DNA from: Streptomyces sp. F001
Lineage (GTDB): Bacteria > Actinomycetota > Actinomycetes > Streptomycetales > Streptomycetaceae
Direction: 5' to 3'
Assembly: GCF_004187715.1 (NCBI RefSeq)
Contig: NZ_QZWF01000009.1
Span: 62,001 to 126,000, forward strand
Length of the DNA: 64,000 bases
In this document: one piece after another, positions 47,240 to 56,772 of the stretch
Position numbering within the stretch: position 1 is the first letter of the stretch
How the letters are laid out: each line of letters starts with the position of its first letter
Made by a program: the position numbers and the translations under genes
The notes under the pieces: generated by a model
The model's database searches: none
Told to the model about the DNA's origin: nothing
What the model saw: only the letters and a program-made list of their open reading frames with translations

Positions 47240-50085
47240 TCAGTACACCGGGAGCGTCCGCGGGCCGAGGTCGTCCCGGGCGGGGGGCGGGGCCAGGCGT
47301 ACGGAGGCGCCGAGCACGCTCAGACCGTGCGGGGCGACGACGACCGGCTCCAAGGTGACCGCGACCACCTCGGGATGGTCGTCGACCAGCCGGGACACGC
47401 GCAGCAACAGCTCCTCCAGGGCGGGGGTGTCGACGGGCGTCGAACCGCGCCAGCCGAACAGCAGCGGTGCCGTACGGATCGAGCGGATCAGCGAGGTCGC
47501 CTCGCGGTCGGTGACCGGGATCAGGCGGTGCGCCGTGTCGCCGAGCAGCTGGGAGGCCGCCCCGGCCAGCCCGAAGGAGAGCACCGCTCCGGCCGCCGGA
47601 TCGATCACCGTCCGTACGACCGTGTCCACCCCGCGCGGGGCCATCCGCTGTACCACCGGCCGCAGCTCCTCGGGCGTCCCGAACAGCTCCGTCAACTCGG
47701 TGTACGCCCGTCGCAGTTGCTCCTCGTCCGCCAGATCCAGGCGTACGCCGCCGAGGTCCGCGCGGTGACGCAGGTGCGGGGCGGTGGCCTTGAGGGCCAC
47801 GGGGTAGCCGAGGGTGCGGGCGGCTGCTGCTGCGGCGTCGGGGGTGGGGGGGCAGGGCGCGGTGGACGCTGATCCGTACTTCCGAGCAGCTCGCACGTCT
47901 CCTCCGTACCGAGCGTGAGCCCCTGCCCGCGCGTGAGCAGCCCGCGATCAGCTCGGCGGCGCCCTTCTCGTCGATGTCCTCGAACTCGGCACCTTCCCGG
48001 CTCGGCGGTCCGCCGCCACTGCGCGTACTTGACGACTTCGGCGAGTGCACGGACGGCACGTTCGGCGGCGGGGTAGGCAGGGATATGCCCTTCCCAGCCG
48101 CGGGCAGTCGTGCCGCCCGGGGCGGCACGGGTGGGCGCGGGCGGCACCCGCCAGCGCCGGGCAGCGCACCCCACCCCACCCAACCGCCGCCGGGACCCTG
48201 GAAGAGGCTGTGGCGCAGTACTGGCCGCAGCCGACAACGCCTCCGCCAGCCCCCCGAGCTCCACATGCACCACCAGCACCGGCTTGGAAGAAGCCGCAGC
48301 CGCCGCCGACCGCAACGCCTCCGCCAACGCCGCATCCCCCACCGACGCCTCCCCGATCGCCGGTATCGCGGTCACCACGACGGAGTCGCACGTGTCGTCC
48401 GCCAACGCCCGCGACAACGCCGTCCGGAAGTCCTCCGCCGAAGCCCCCGTCGTGAGGTCCAGCGGAGGATGCGGCCGCAACCCCTCGGACAGACACGCGT
48501 CGTACGTCAGCAGCCCCAGCGACTCGGAGTTCCCCAGGATCGCCACCCGCGGCCCCGCCGGCAGTGGCTGTCGCGCCAGCAGCAGCCCCGCGTCGACCAG
48601 CTCGGTGATCGTGTCCACCCGGATCACGCCGGCCTGCCGCAGCAGCTCGGACACGGTGGCGTGCGGCAGCCGCGTCGCCCGTACGGCGTGGCCCTGCGGC
48701 GCGGCACCTCCGTGGCGCGCACCCTGCACCACGACGAGCGGCTTCGCCGCCGCCGTCCGTCGCGCGAGGCGGGTGAACTTGCGCGGGTTGCCGATGGACT
48801 CCAGATACATCAGGACGACGTCGGTGTCCGGATCGTCGTACCAGTACTGGAGCACGTCGTTGCCGGACACGTCCGCCCGGTTGCCGGACGAGACGAACGT
48901 CGACACACCCGTGACTCCGGTGACTCCGCCGCCGCGCCGGTGCAGCCGGGACAGCAGTGCGATGCCGATGGCCCCGGACTGCGCGAAGAGCCCGATCCGT
49001 CCGGGGCGCGGCATCTCGGGGGCCAGGGAGGCGTTGAGGCGGACGTCCGGGGAGGTGTTGATGATCCCGAAGGCGTTCGGCCCGATGATCCGCATGCCGT
49101 ACGCGCGCGCGCGCCGCACGAGCGCACGCTGGCGATCCCGTCCGTCGGGGCCGCTCTCGGCGTAGCCGGCGGAGATCACGACGAGGCCCTGCACTCCGTG
49201 CTCGCCGCACTCGGTGACCACCTCGGGCACGTACTCCGCGGGGACGGCAACGACGGCGAGGTCGACGGGCCCGTCGATGTCGCGCACCGAGCGGTACGCC
49301 GGCACCCCGTCGAGTTCCTCGATGCCCTCGGGCAGGGCCCCGTTCACGGCGTAAAGACTGCCGGTGAAGCCGGCTTCCCGGATGTTGCCGAGGACGCTGC
49401 GGCCCACGCCGCCGGGCGTGCGGCCCGTGCCGACGACGGCGATGGAGCCGGGCGCCAGCAGCCGCCGTACCGACCGTGCCTCGGCGCGCTGCTCACGCGC
49501 GCGCTGCACGGCGAGCGAACGGTCCGTGGGTTCGAGGTCGAACTCCAGGCGTACGACGCCGTCCTCGAAGCTGCGCTTCTGGGTGTATCCGGCGTCCGTG
49601 AACACCTTGATCATCTTGCTGTTGGCGGGCAGCACCTCGGCGGCGAAGCGGCGGATGCCGCGCTCCCGGGCGACGGCGGCGATGTGTTCGAGGAGGGCGG
49701 AGGCGACACCGCGGCCCTGGTGGGCGTCCTGTACAAGGAAGGCGACCTCGGCCTCGTCGGCAGGCGCGGAGGCGGGCAGGCCGTCGGCGCCGATGCGGTC
49801 ATAGCGTACGGTGGCGATGAACTCGCCGCCGATGGTGGCCGCGAGTCCCACCCGGTCCACAAAGTCGTGGTGCGTGAAGCGGTGGACGTCCTTGGCGGAC
49901 AGACGCGGGTAGGGCGCGAAGAAGCGGTAGTACTTCGACTCGTCCGAAACCTGCTCGTAGAAGCTGACCAGGCGCTCGGCGTCATCAACGGTGATGGGGC
50001 GGATGCGCGCGGTGCCGCCGTCGCGCAGCACCACGTCGGCTTCCCAGTGGGCGGGGTACTCGTGCCGCTCCGACGAGCTCTGCAT
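47240..50085 (-). pseudogene. GNAT acetyltransferase - acyl-CoA synthetase (ADP-forming) fusion, multiple frameshifts
   Basis: From ATG 50085: an N-terminal GNAT domain (VQDAHQGRGVASALLEHI), then a CoA-binding and CoA-ligase-like region (AVVGTGRTPGGVGRSVLGN, GMRIIGPNAFGIINTSP, GLFAQSGAIGIALL), and an ATP-grasp-like end (LKATAPHLRHRADLGGVRLD) in another frame. Between about 47850 and 48010 at least five indels scramble the frame, almost all G or C losses in short runs. Same domain order as Streptomyces SlPatA, a protein-lysine acetyltransferase acting on acyl-CoA synthetases. Probably intact in the organism. Confidence 0.82.
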
Positions 50086-50142
50086 GCGCCCCAGAGTACG
50101 GCTCGCGTACGACAACGGCGCGAGGCAGTCTGTGCAAGGACG

Positions 50143-50172
50143 GGAGTCGGACCGAGGCCGCGGTCCGACTCC
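50143..50172. terminator. 11-bp stem hairpin in the ptsH upstream region
   Basis: Perfect arms GGAGTCGGACC (50143-50153) and complement (50162-50172), 8-base loop. It lies between divergent genes, 58 bp from the GNAT start and 92 bp from ptsH. Insulator, transcript-stabilising hairpin or operator are all possible. Confidence 0.5.
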
Positions 50173-50223
50173 ACCTCCGGACGGTACGAAGGACCGCACC
50201 GGGCATGCTTCACGATATGGGAA

Positions 50224-50239
50224 ACTGGTCTAGACAACC
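50224..50239 (+). promoter_or_regulatory. DasR-type operator (dre) upstream of ptsH
   Basis: ACTGGTCTAGACAACC matches the DasR consensus ACTGGTCTAGACCAST except in the last bases. It ends 24 bp before the ptsH ATG. DasR is the GlcNAc-responsive GntR repressor that controls PTS genes in Streptomyces. Confidence 0.82.
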
Positions 50240-50263
50240 CTGAACACTGAAGGGCAGCATCAC

Positions 50264-50545
50264 ATGGCTGAGCGCCGCGTCAACGTCGGCTGGGCCGAGG
50301 GCCTCCACGCCCGCCCCGCCTCCATCTTCGTCCGAGCCGCCACGGCCGCAGGCGTCCCGGTGACGATCGCCAAGGCCGGGGGCAACCCCGTCAACGCGGC
50401 CTCCATGCTGGCCGTTCTCAGCCTGGGCGCCGAGGGCGGCGAGGAGATCGTCCTGGCCTCCGACGCCGACGGCGCCGAAGCCGCGCTCGACCGTCTGGCC
50501 AAGCTGGTCTCCGAGGGCCTCGAGGAGCTGCCCGAGACCGTCTGA
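50264..50545 (+). CDS. ptsH: HPr phosphocarrier of the PTS
   Basis: 93 aa. The active-site loop GLHARPAS places the phosphorylated histidine at His15; Ser47 lies at the position that HPr kinase uses in Firmicutes. It carries phosphate from enzyme I to enzyme IIA in sugar uptake (GlcNAc, fructose). Preceded by a DasR operator, followed by a terminator. Confidence 0.96.
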   Translation: MAERRVNVGWAEGLHARPASIFVRAATAAGVPVTIAKAGGNPVNAASMLAVLSLGAEGGEEIVLASDADGAEAALDRLAKLVSEGLEELPETV

Positions 50546-50565
50546 CCGCCCGCACGGCGGTCAGT

Positions 50566-50600
50566 GAAGCCGCGTCGCCCTTCCCGGGCGGCGCGGCTTC
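50566..50600 (+). terminator. Hairpin terminator after ptsH
   Basis: GAAGCCGCG...CGCGGCTTC stem around a G/C-rich inner stem, 21 bp after the stop. Confidence 0.8.
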
Positions 50601-50803
50601 GCCGTTTCCGCAGCGGGCTCATGCGTTTGCCGCAGCGGCTTCGCGTGTTTCCCGCAGCGACCTCCCGTCTTTTCCACGGCGGGCGCGACGCAATTCACGC
50701 GGGCACGCCTGTGACGCGCGGACGTGAATTCCCGGCGCGCCAGAAAAAGGGCAGCGGAAATACACCGCCACCGAATATCTCCTCTTTGTATACGGCGCAT
50801 ATG

Positions 50804-51499
50804 TTAATGCCGCAGGCTGGACATGTTTACGGGGTGTTGCGAAGTCCTCACACGGTCGGTGCGATCCTGGCCGCCGACGAACCGGAGCCGGTGCGCGGCG
50901 ATCGCGCGCTCGGTGTGCAGCGCCGTGACGGCCCGCGCGCGCTCGCTGTCGCCGCGCGCCACGGCGTCCACGATCGCGCCGTGCTCCGTCCAGGACTCCG
51001 CGGGGCCGGCCGGTGCCTCCACGGCGTACATCCAGGCGATCTTGTGTCGCAGCTGGGTCAGCATGGCGATCAGCGCGGGGCTTCCGGAGGCCTGGGCGAG
51101 CGTCTCGTGGAACCAGCCGCCCAGCGAGCGCAGATCCTCACTGTTGCCCCTCCTCGCCCGCTCCTGACCCAGCCGGACGAGACCGCGCAGGACCTTCAGA
51201 TGGGCCTCGGTGCGCCGCTGGGCGGCCCGGGCGGCGCCGAGCGGCTCCAGCAGCATGCGCATCTCCAGCAGGTCGGAGGCCTCCTGCTCGGTGGGCTCCG
51301 CGACGCACGCGCCCGCGTGCCGCCGGGTCACCACGAAGCCCTCTGCCTCCAGGGTGCGCAGGGCCTCCCGGACGGGGACGCGCGAGACGCCGTAGCGGCG
51401 CGCGAGGAGTTCCTCGGTGAGCCGGCCGCCACGCTCGTAGACACCCGCGACGATGTCGTCCCGGATCGCCGTGCACACCGAGTGCGCCGGAATACGCAT
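50804..51499 (-). CDS. GntR-family transcriptional regulator, FCD subgroup
   Basis: 231 aa from ATG 51499 (GGAGG upstream). Winged HTH in the first 70 residues (RLTEELLARRYGVSRVPVRE) and a helical FCD effector domain (LLEMRMLLEPLGAARAA, FHETLAQASGSPAL). FadR/FCD regulators respond to organic acids. No adjacent catabolic operon, so the target is unknown. The 200 bp between the ptsH terminator and its stop hold three GTTT(G/C)CCGCAGCG-like repeats and an AATTCACG/CGTGAATT inverted pair. Confidence 0.9.
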   Translation of the reverse strand: MRIPAHSVCTAIRDDIVAGVYERGGRLTEELLARRYGVSRVPVREALRTLEAEGFVVTRRHAGACVAEPTEQEASDLLEMRMLLEPLGAARAAQRRTEAHLKVLRGLVRLGQERARRGNSEDLRSLGGWFHETLAQASGSPALIAMLTQLRHKIAWMYAVEAPAGPAESWTEHGAIVDAVARGDSERARAVTALHTERAIAAHRLRFVGGQDRTDRVRTSQHPVNMSSLRH

Positions 51500-51636
51500 G
51501 CCCGACCTCCGTCTTAATCCCCGTGAAACGTCGACGATTGACGTGTGTTCAGTGACTCTATTGCAAAGAGCCGGAATTTCCGATGGCGGACCGGAATCCA
51601 TGGATATTTTTTGGACAAACAGACCCCTGAAACGCC

Positions 51637-51666
51637 GAAAGCCCCGGCTCGGGGAGCCAGGGCTTC
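51637..51666 (-). terminator. Hairpin after the M23 peptidase gene
   Basis: Arms AAGCCCCGGCT and AGCCAGGGCTT (one mismatch) with a 5-base loop, about 20 bp past the stop on the minus strand. Confidence 0.65.
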
Positions 51667-51687
51667 GGGCAGCGCAGCCGCCTGTCG

Positions 51688-52452
51688 TCAGACGTTCACA
51701 CCGTGCGAGCGGAGGTAGGCCAGCGGGTCGATGTCCGAGCCGTACTCGGCGGTCGTACGGGCCTCGAAGTGCAGGTGCGCTCCGGTGACGTTGCCGGTGG
51801 CGCCGGAGAGGGCGATCTGCTGTCCCGGGGTGACCGTCTGGCCGACCGAGACGGCGATGGACGACAGGTGGCCGTACTGGGTGTACGTACCGTCGTTCAT
51901 CTTGATCACGACTTGATTGCCGTACGCCCCGCCCCAGCCGGCCTCGACGACGGTGCCGGAGCCGACCGCGTGGACGGGCGTGCCGCTCGCGGCGTGGAAG
52001 TCGACACCGGTGTGGCTGCCGGAGGACCACAGGGAGCCGCCGGACTGGTAGCCGGTGGAGACATAGGAGCCGGTGATGGGCAGCGCATAGGTGTTGAGAC
52101 GCTTGCGCTCGGCCTCGCGGGCGGCCCGCTCCTTGGCTTCGCGCGCCTCCTTGGCCCGCTCCTCCGCGCGCTTCTCGGCGGCCGCTTCGGCGGCTTCCTC
52201 GGCGGCGGCCTCCTCGGCGGCCTGCTGCTGGGCGGCCGCCTGGGCGTCGATCTGGTCGGCGACCGAGTCGCCGATGGTGACGACCGGCAGCAGGCCGGTC
52301 TGCTCGAGCGCCGGCTCGGCGGCCAGCGCGGGGGCGGCCAGAGTGCCGACGACGCCGGTGGTGGTGAGCGCGGCGACGCCCGCGGCGCGGGCGGTGGTGC
52401 GCTGCATCCGGCTGGGACGACGGTGCTTCCCGGTGGCGCGGGTGAACGCCAT
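51688..52452 (-). CDS. Secreted M23 (LytM) peptidoglycan endopeptidase with coiled coil
   Basis: 254 aa. Signal peptide with cleavage likely after APALA (about residue 44), a charged coiled coil (about 75-120, AAEEAAAEEAAEAAAEKRAE), then an M23 domain with zinc ligands in GSHTGVDFH and GAHLHFEAR. It cleaves cell-wall cross-links; the coiled coil may hold it inactive or tether it. It sits under a c-di-AMP riboswitch, consistent with wall remodelling linked to turgor. Confidence 0.92.
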   Translation of the reverse strand: MAFTRATGKHRRPSRMQRTTARAAGVAALTTTGVVGTLAAPALAAEPALEQTGLLPVVTIGDSVADQIDAQAAAQQQAAEEAAAEEAAEAAAEKRAEERAKEAREAKERAAREAERKRLNTYALPITGSYVSTGYQSGGSLWSSGSHTGVDFHAASGTPVHAVGSGTVVEAGWGGAYGNQVVIKMNDGTYTQYGHLSSIAVSVGQTVTPGQQIALSGATGNVTGAHLHFEARTTAEYGSDIDPLAYLRSHGVNV

Positions 52453-52478
52453 GAAGTGGCTGGTCCTTTCCTTCCTTC

Positions 52479-52620
52479 TCGCCTACCGGGTTAGCTGACG
52501 GGTTCGGAGCAGGAAGGTCTCCTACGGACTCCCTCGCTGCGCGCGGGCGTCCGATTCACCCCAGGGACTGCATCGTTGGGTCCCCGGCTCCCCTGGCTCG
52601 CGCCGTTCGGGGACTCGGCG
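52479..52620 (-). ncRNA. ydaO-type c-di-AMP riboswitch upstream of the M23 gene
   Basis: Read on the minus strand it contains the ydaO signature blocks in order: GAGCCGGGGACCCA, then TCCCTGGGGTGAATCGG, then GGAGTCCGTAGGAGACC, then CCGAACCCGTCAGCTAACCC and GGTAGGCG. It ends 27 bp before the ATG. In Streptomyces this riboswitch controls cell-wall hydrolases and Rpfs; c-di-AMP binding lowers expression. Confidence 0.93.
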
Positions 52621-52680
52621 ATGACTGTCCGGTGCCGCGGACGCGGCGCACTGCCTGACGGACAGCCCGGAAGACGCTAA

Positions 52681-53529
52681 GACGTCATCTCATTTGGCGA
52701 GCCTGCGGTAGCAGATGAGGGTGCAGGCGATGCTGGTGAAGGCGAGGAAGTGCTCGGCTTTGCGCTCGTAGCGGCGGTGGAGGCGGCGGCAGCCGGCGAG
52801 CCAGGCCATGGTGCGTTCGATGGTCCAGCGGTGGCGGCCCAGACGTGTGGAGGACTCGATGCCCTTGCGGGCGATGCGGTGATGGATGCCTCGCTTGCGG
52901 AGCCATCGCCGCAGGTGGTCGTAGTCGTAGCCCTTGTCCGCGTGCAGCTTGGCGGGGCGGCGTCGGCGGGGTCCGCGGCGGGAGCGGATCGGAGGGATGC
53001 CCCGGACCAGTGGTTCGAGGGCCTGGCTGTCGTGGAGGTTCGCGCCGGAGATGCCGATCGAGAGGGGCAGACCGGTCCGCTCCGTGATCAAGTGGATCTT
53101 CGAGCCCTTCTTGCCCCGATCGACAGGATTCGGACCTGTCAGGTCCCCCCTTTCAAGGCCCGCATGTTCACCGAGTCAATCGCGCACCGGGACCAGTCCA
53201 GCTCGCCGCGAGAGCCGAGTTCGTCCAGGACCAGGCGGTGGAGCTTGGCCCACACCCGCGCCTTGCTCCATTCGGTGAACCGCCGATGGGCCGTCGGACC
53301 CGATGGCCCGAACGACGGGGGCAACTGCCGCCATGTGCAGCCTGACGTGGCCACGAAGATGATCGCTGCCAACACCTCGCGGTCCCCATACCGACGGCGG
53401 CCACCGCCCTGCGGCCGCGACGGAGCAGGCGGCACCACCCGCTCGAACAACCCCCACAACTCATCCGGCACCAGACGCTCAACGATCCCCACGACGACAG
53501 ACTATCGAACATTCCAAATGAGACGACCT
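52681..53529 (-). mobile_element. IS5-family insertion sequence (IS427-like), 849 bp
   Basis: Imperfect terminal inverted repeats: 52681-52697 (GACGTCATCTCATTTGG) and the complement of 53514-53529 (AGGTCGTCTCATTTGG). A CTAA target duplication (52677-52680, 53530-53533) fits the YTAR preference of IS5. One transposase gene in two frames fills it. It lies upstream of the c-di-AMP riboswitch leader. Confidence 0.88.
52690..53492 (-). CDS. IS5-family transposase, programmed -1 frameshift
   Basis: The first frame (ATG 53492) encodes the helical N terminus with FVATSGCTWRQLPPSFGPS and the first catalytic Asp (AIDSVN). It stops at 53139 just after AAAGGGGGG, a slippery run. The -1 frame continues with the second Asp (LHADKGYDYD) and the Glu region (RWTIERTMAWL) to the end. 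Frameshifting across a G run is normal for this group, so the element may be active. Confidence 0.88.
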
Positions 53530-53624
53530 CTAAACGGGGCATCTTTCAATCCCCAAACGGAACACGGCTTTTGTAGCGCATGCCACAGGTCAGACAGGCA
53601 ACCTCTCCCCCAATTGGGACATAA

Positions 53625-53660
53625 AGGGGCCCTGGTGACTCTTCCGTCACCAGGGCCCCT
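53625..53660 (-). terminator. Strong hairpin after the M16 peptidase operon
   Basis: Perfect 15-bp arms (AGGGGCCCTGGTGAC and complement), 6-base loop, followed on the minus strand by TTTAT. It ends the two-gene M16 operon. Confidence 0.9.
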
Positions 53661-53686
53661 GCGCGGGCGTGCCGCTGTCAGGCCTT

Positions 53687-55075
53687 CTACTCGGCCGTGA
53701 CGACGGTGACTTCGCCGATTCCGAGGGCCGCGACAGGCTCCTTGATCTGCGCCGCATCGCCGACGAGGACGGTCACGAGACGGTCCACCGGGAAGGCGTT
53801 GACGACCGCCGCCGTGGCCTCGACGGTGCCCGTCGCGGCGAGCTGCTGGTACAGCGTCGCCTGGTAGTCGTCGGGCAGGTGCTGCTCGACCTGATCGGCC
53901 AGCGTGCTCGCGACGGCCGCCGCGGTCTCGTACTTGAGCGGCGCCACCCCGACGAGGTTCTGCACGGCGACGTCCCGCTCGGGATCGGTCAGACCCTGCT
54001 CGGCGAGCGTGCGCAGCACCGTCCAGAGGTCCTGCAGTGCGGGACCGGTGTTCGGTGTGTCGACGGAGCCGCTGATGGCAAGCATCGCGGCGCCGCTGCC
54101 GTCCGGCGCCGAACGCAGCACCTGGCCGAACGCGCGCACGCCGTAGGTGTAGCCCTTCTCCTCGCGCAGGACACGGTCCAGGCGGGAGGTGAGGGTGCCG
54201 CCCAGACAGTACGTGCCGAGCACCTGGGCAGGCCACACGCGGTCGTGCCGGTCGGAGCCGACGCGGCCGATCAGCAGCTGGGTCTGCACGGCGCCGGGAC
54301 GGTCCACGATGACGACCCGGCCGGTGTCGTCGGCGGTCACCGGCGGCACGGGGCGCGGCTGGGCCGGGGAACCGGTCCAGGCGCCCAGGGTGTCACCGAG
54401 CAGCGCGTCGAGGTCGACACCGGTGAGGTCGCCGACGACGACTGCGCTGGCCGTGGCGGGCCGGACGTGCTTCTCGTAGAAGGCACGTACGGCCGCGGAG
54501 TCGATGGTCGCCACCGTCTCCTCGGTGCCCTGGCGGGGTCGCGACATGCGCGAGGTCGCCGGGAACAGCTCCTTGGAGAGCTCCTTGGCGGCACGGCGGG
54601 ACGGGTTGGCCAGCTCGTGCGGGATCTCGTCGAGGCGGTTGCGCACGAGCCGCTCGACCTCGCTGTCGGCGAATGCGGGCGCCCTGAGGGCGTCGGCGAG
54701 CAGGCCGAGGGCCTTGGCCAGACGGGAGGCGGGGACCTCCAGGCTCAGGCGGACGCCGGGGTGGTCGGCGTGCGAGTCGAGGGTGGCGCCGCAGCGCTCC
54801 AGCTCGGCGGCGAACTCCTCGGCGGAGTGCTTGTCGGTGCCCTCGGAGAAGGCCCGCGCCATGATCGTGGCGACGCCGTCGAGGCCGGCCGGCTCGGCCT
54901 CCAGGGGCGCACCCAGGAGCACCTCGACGGCGACGACCCGCTGGCCGGGGCGGTGGCAGCGCAGAACCGTCAGACCGTTGTCGAGCGTCCCGCGCGTGGG
55001 CGCAGGGAAGGCCCACGGCCTGGCCTCGCCCGCCCGGGGCTGGGGGTGGAACTCCATCGTGGCGAGCTCGGTCAC
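53687..55075 (-). CDS. M16-family peptidase, non-catalytic-type subunit
   Basis: 462 aa from GTG 55075, overlapping the upstream M16 stop by four bases (GTGA). It has the two half-domains of M16 proteins (LDNGLTVLRCHRPGQRV; EEKGYTYGVRAF with the R/Y pair) but no HxxEH zinc motif where the upstream paralogue has one. It thus resembles the structural partner of a heterodimeric processing peptidase. Confidence 0.88.
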   Translation of the reverse strand: MTELATMEFHPQPRAGEARPWAFPAPTRGTLDNGLTVLRCHRPGQRVVAVEVLLGAPLEAEPAGLDGVATIMARAFSEGTDKHSAEEFAAELERCGATLDSHADHPGVRLSLEVPASRLAKALGLLADALRAPAFADSEVERLVRNRLDEIPHELANPSRRAAKELSKELFPATSRMSRPRQGTEETVATIDSAAVRAFYEKHVRPATASAVVVGDLTGVDLDALLGDTLGAWTGSPAQPRPVPPVTADDTGRVVIVDRPGAVQTQLLIGRVGSDRHDRVWPAQVLGTYCLGGTLTSRLDRVLREEKGYTYGVRAFGQVLRSAPDGSGAAMLAISGSVDTPNTGPALQDLWTVLRTLAEQGLTDPERDVAVQNLVGVAPLKYETAAAVASTLADQVEQHLPDDYQATLYQQLAATGTVEATAAVVNAFPVDRLVTVLVGDAAQIKEPVAALGIGEVTVVTAE

Positions 55076-56442
55076 TGGGCCGCCTCCTCGTTGTTGTCGT
55101 CGGTGGGTTCGGCAGCTTCGGCGGCGTCGGCGGCGTCGGCGGCGGTCGGCTCGTAGACGAGCACCGCGCGGTTGTCGGGGCGCAGGCGGGCCTTGGCGAC
55201 CTCCTGGACCTCTTCGGCCGTGACGTCCAGCACGCGCTGGACGGCGGTCAGGGCCAGCTGCGGGTCGCCGAACAGCACGGCGTACCGGCACAGTTCGTCG
55301 GCGCGGCCGGCGACCGTGCCGAGCCGGTCCAGCCACTCGCGCTCCAACTGGGCCTGGGCACGCTCCATCTCCTCGGCCGTGGGGCCCTCCTCGGCGAACC
55401 GGGCGAGCTCCTCGTCGATGGCGGCCTCGATGACCGGCACCTCGACGTCACCGGAGGTCTTCACGTCCAGCCACCCCAGGGAGGGCGCTCCGGCCAGCCG
55501 CAGCAGGCCGAACCCGGCCGCCACGGCCGTACGGTCACGCCGTACGAGCCGGTTGTAGAGGCGGGACGACTCGCCGCCGCCGAGGACGGTGAGGGCCAGG
55601 TCGGCCGCGTCGCACGCGCGCGTGCCGTCGTGCGGGAGCCGGTAGGCGGCCATCAGGGCGCGCGCCGGCACCTCCTCCTCGACGATCTCGCGCAGCTGCT
55701 CGCCGATGATCTCGGGCAGCGCGCCGTCGCGCGGGGCGGGCTTGCCGTCGTGGGAGGAGATGGAGCCGAAGTACTTCTCGATCCAGGCGAGCGTCTGCTC
55801 CGGATCGATGTCACCGACGACGGACAGCACCGCGTTGTTGGGCGCGTAGTACGTGCGGAAGAACGCGCGCGCGTCCTCCAGGGTCGCGGCGTCCAGGTCG
55901 GCCATCGAGCCGATGGGCGTGTGGTGGTACGGGTGGCCCTCCGGGTAGGCGAGGGCGGTCAGCTTCTCGAAAGCGGTCCCGTAGGGAACGTTGTCGTAGC
56001 GCTGACGGCGCTCGTTCTTGACGACGTCCCGCTGGTTCTCCATGGACTCGTCGTCGAGGGCCGCGAGCAGCGAGCCCATCCGGTCGGCCTCCAGCCAGAG
56101 GGCGAGCTCCAGCTGGTGGGTGGGCATGGTCTCGAAGTAGTTGGTGCGCTCGAAGCTGGTGGTGCCGTTCAGCGAGCCGCCGGCGCCCTGCACCAGCTCG
56201 AAGTGCCCGTTGCCCTTCACCTGCGCGGAGCCCTGGAACATCAGGTGCTCGAAAAGGTGAGCCAGACCGGTACGTCCCTTGACCTCGTGGCGCGAGCCGA
56301 CGTCGTACCAGAGGCACACCGCCGCGACCGGGGTCAGGTGGTCCTCGGAGAGCACCACGCGCAGGCCATTGGCCAGGCGGTGCTCGGTCGCTGTCAGGCC
56401 GCCGGAGCCTGCCTGGGCTGTGGCCGTGTGACCCATGGGCAT
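55072..56442 (-). CDS. M16-family zinc peptidase, catalytic subunit
   Basis: 456 aa from ATG 56442 (GAAGGGA 6 bases upstream). LANGLRVVLSEDHLTPVAAV and the inverted zinc motif GLAHLFEHLMFQG (HxxEH) with downstream Glu mark the active subunit. The end is acidic and low complexity (AADAADAAEAAEPTDD). It probably forms a two-chain peptidase with the next gene. Confidence 0.92.
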   Translation of the reverse strand: MPMGHTATAQAGSGGLTATEHRLANGLRVVLSEDHLTPVAAVCLWYDVGSRHEVKGRTGLAHLFEHLMFQGSAQVKGNGHFELVQGAGGSLNGTTSFERTNYFETMPTHQLELALWLEADRMGSLLAALDDESMENQRDVVKNERRQRYDNVPYGTAFEKLTALAYPEGHPYHHTPIGSMADLDAATLEDARAFFRTYYAPNNAVLSVVGDIDPEQTLAWIEKYFGSISSHDGKPAPRDGALPEIIGEQLREIVEEEVPARALMAAYRLPHDGTRACDAADLALTVLGGGESSRLYNRLVRRDRTAVAAGFGLLRLAGAPSLGWLDVKTSGDVEVPVIEAAIDEELARFAEEGPTAEEMERAQAQLEREWLDRLGTVAGRADELCRYAVLFGDPQLALTAVQRVLDVTAEEVQEVAKARLRPDNRAVLVYEPTAADAADAAEAAEPTDDNNEEAAQ

Positions 56443-56772
56443 GTACGTCCCTTCGATCGCGGTGCGGTCGGTGAAACCGCCGATTTCCTGCCGTCCTGCC
56501 ACTGTATGCAAGCGCGCCGACCAGGTGTGAAGTTCCCGGAGCCCGTACGCCGAGAGCGAGAAGCGGGTCACCCGGCGCGAGGGCGTAGCCTGCGGGCAGC
56601 GCGGGGCCGGGCGGCCGACGACGGGGTCCAGGGTCCGCGTTGTCAGTGGCGCGGTCCACAATGGACCGCGTCAGATCCGTCGAACGCTTCAGCAAGCGTG
56701 AGCCGAAGGGGCGCGACAGCGACCTGCGCGCCCCGTAGGCGAGCGACCAGAAACCAGGAGGAGCCGGCAGCG
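56443..56772. other. 330-bp divergent region, M16 operon / parC
   Basis: Promoters for both directions are expected here. AGGAGG at 56756-56761 is the parC ribosome site. No ORF or inverted repeat of note. Confidence 0.5.
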
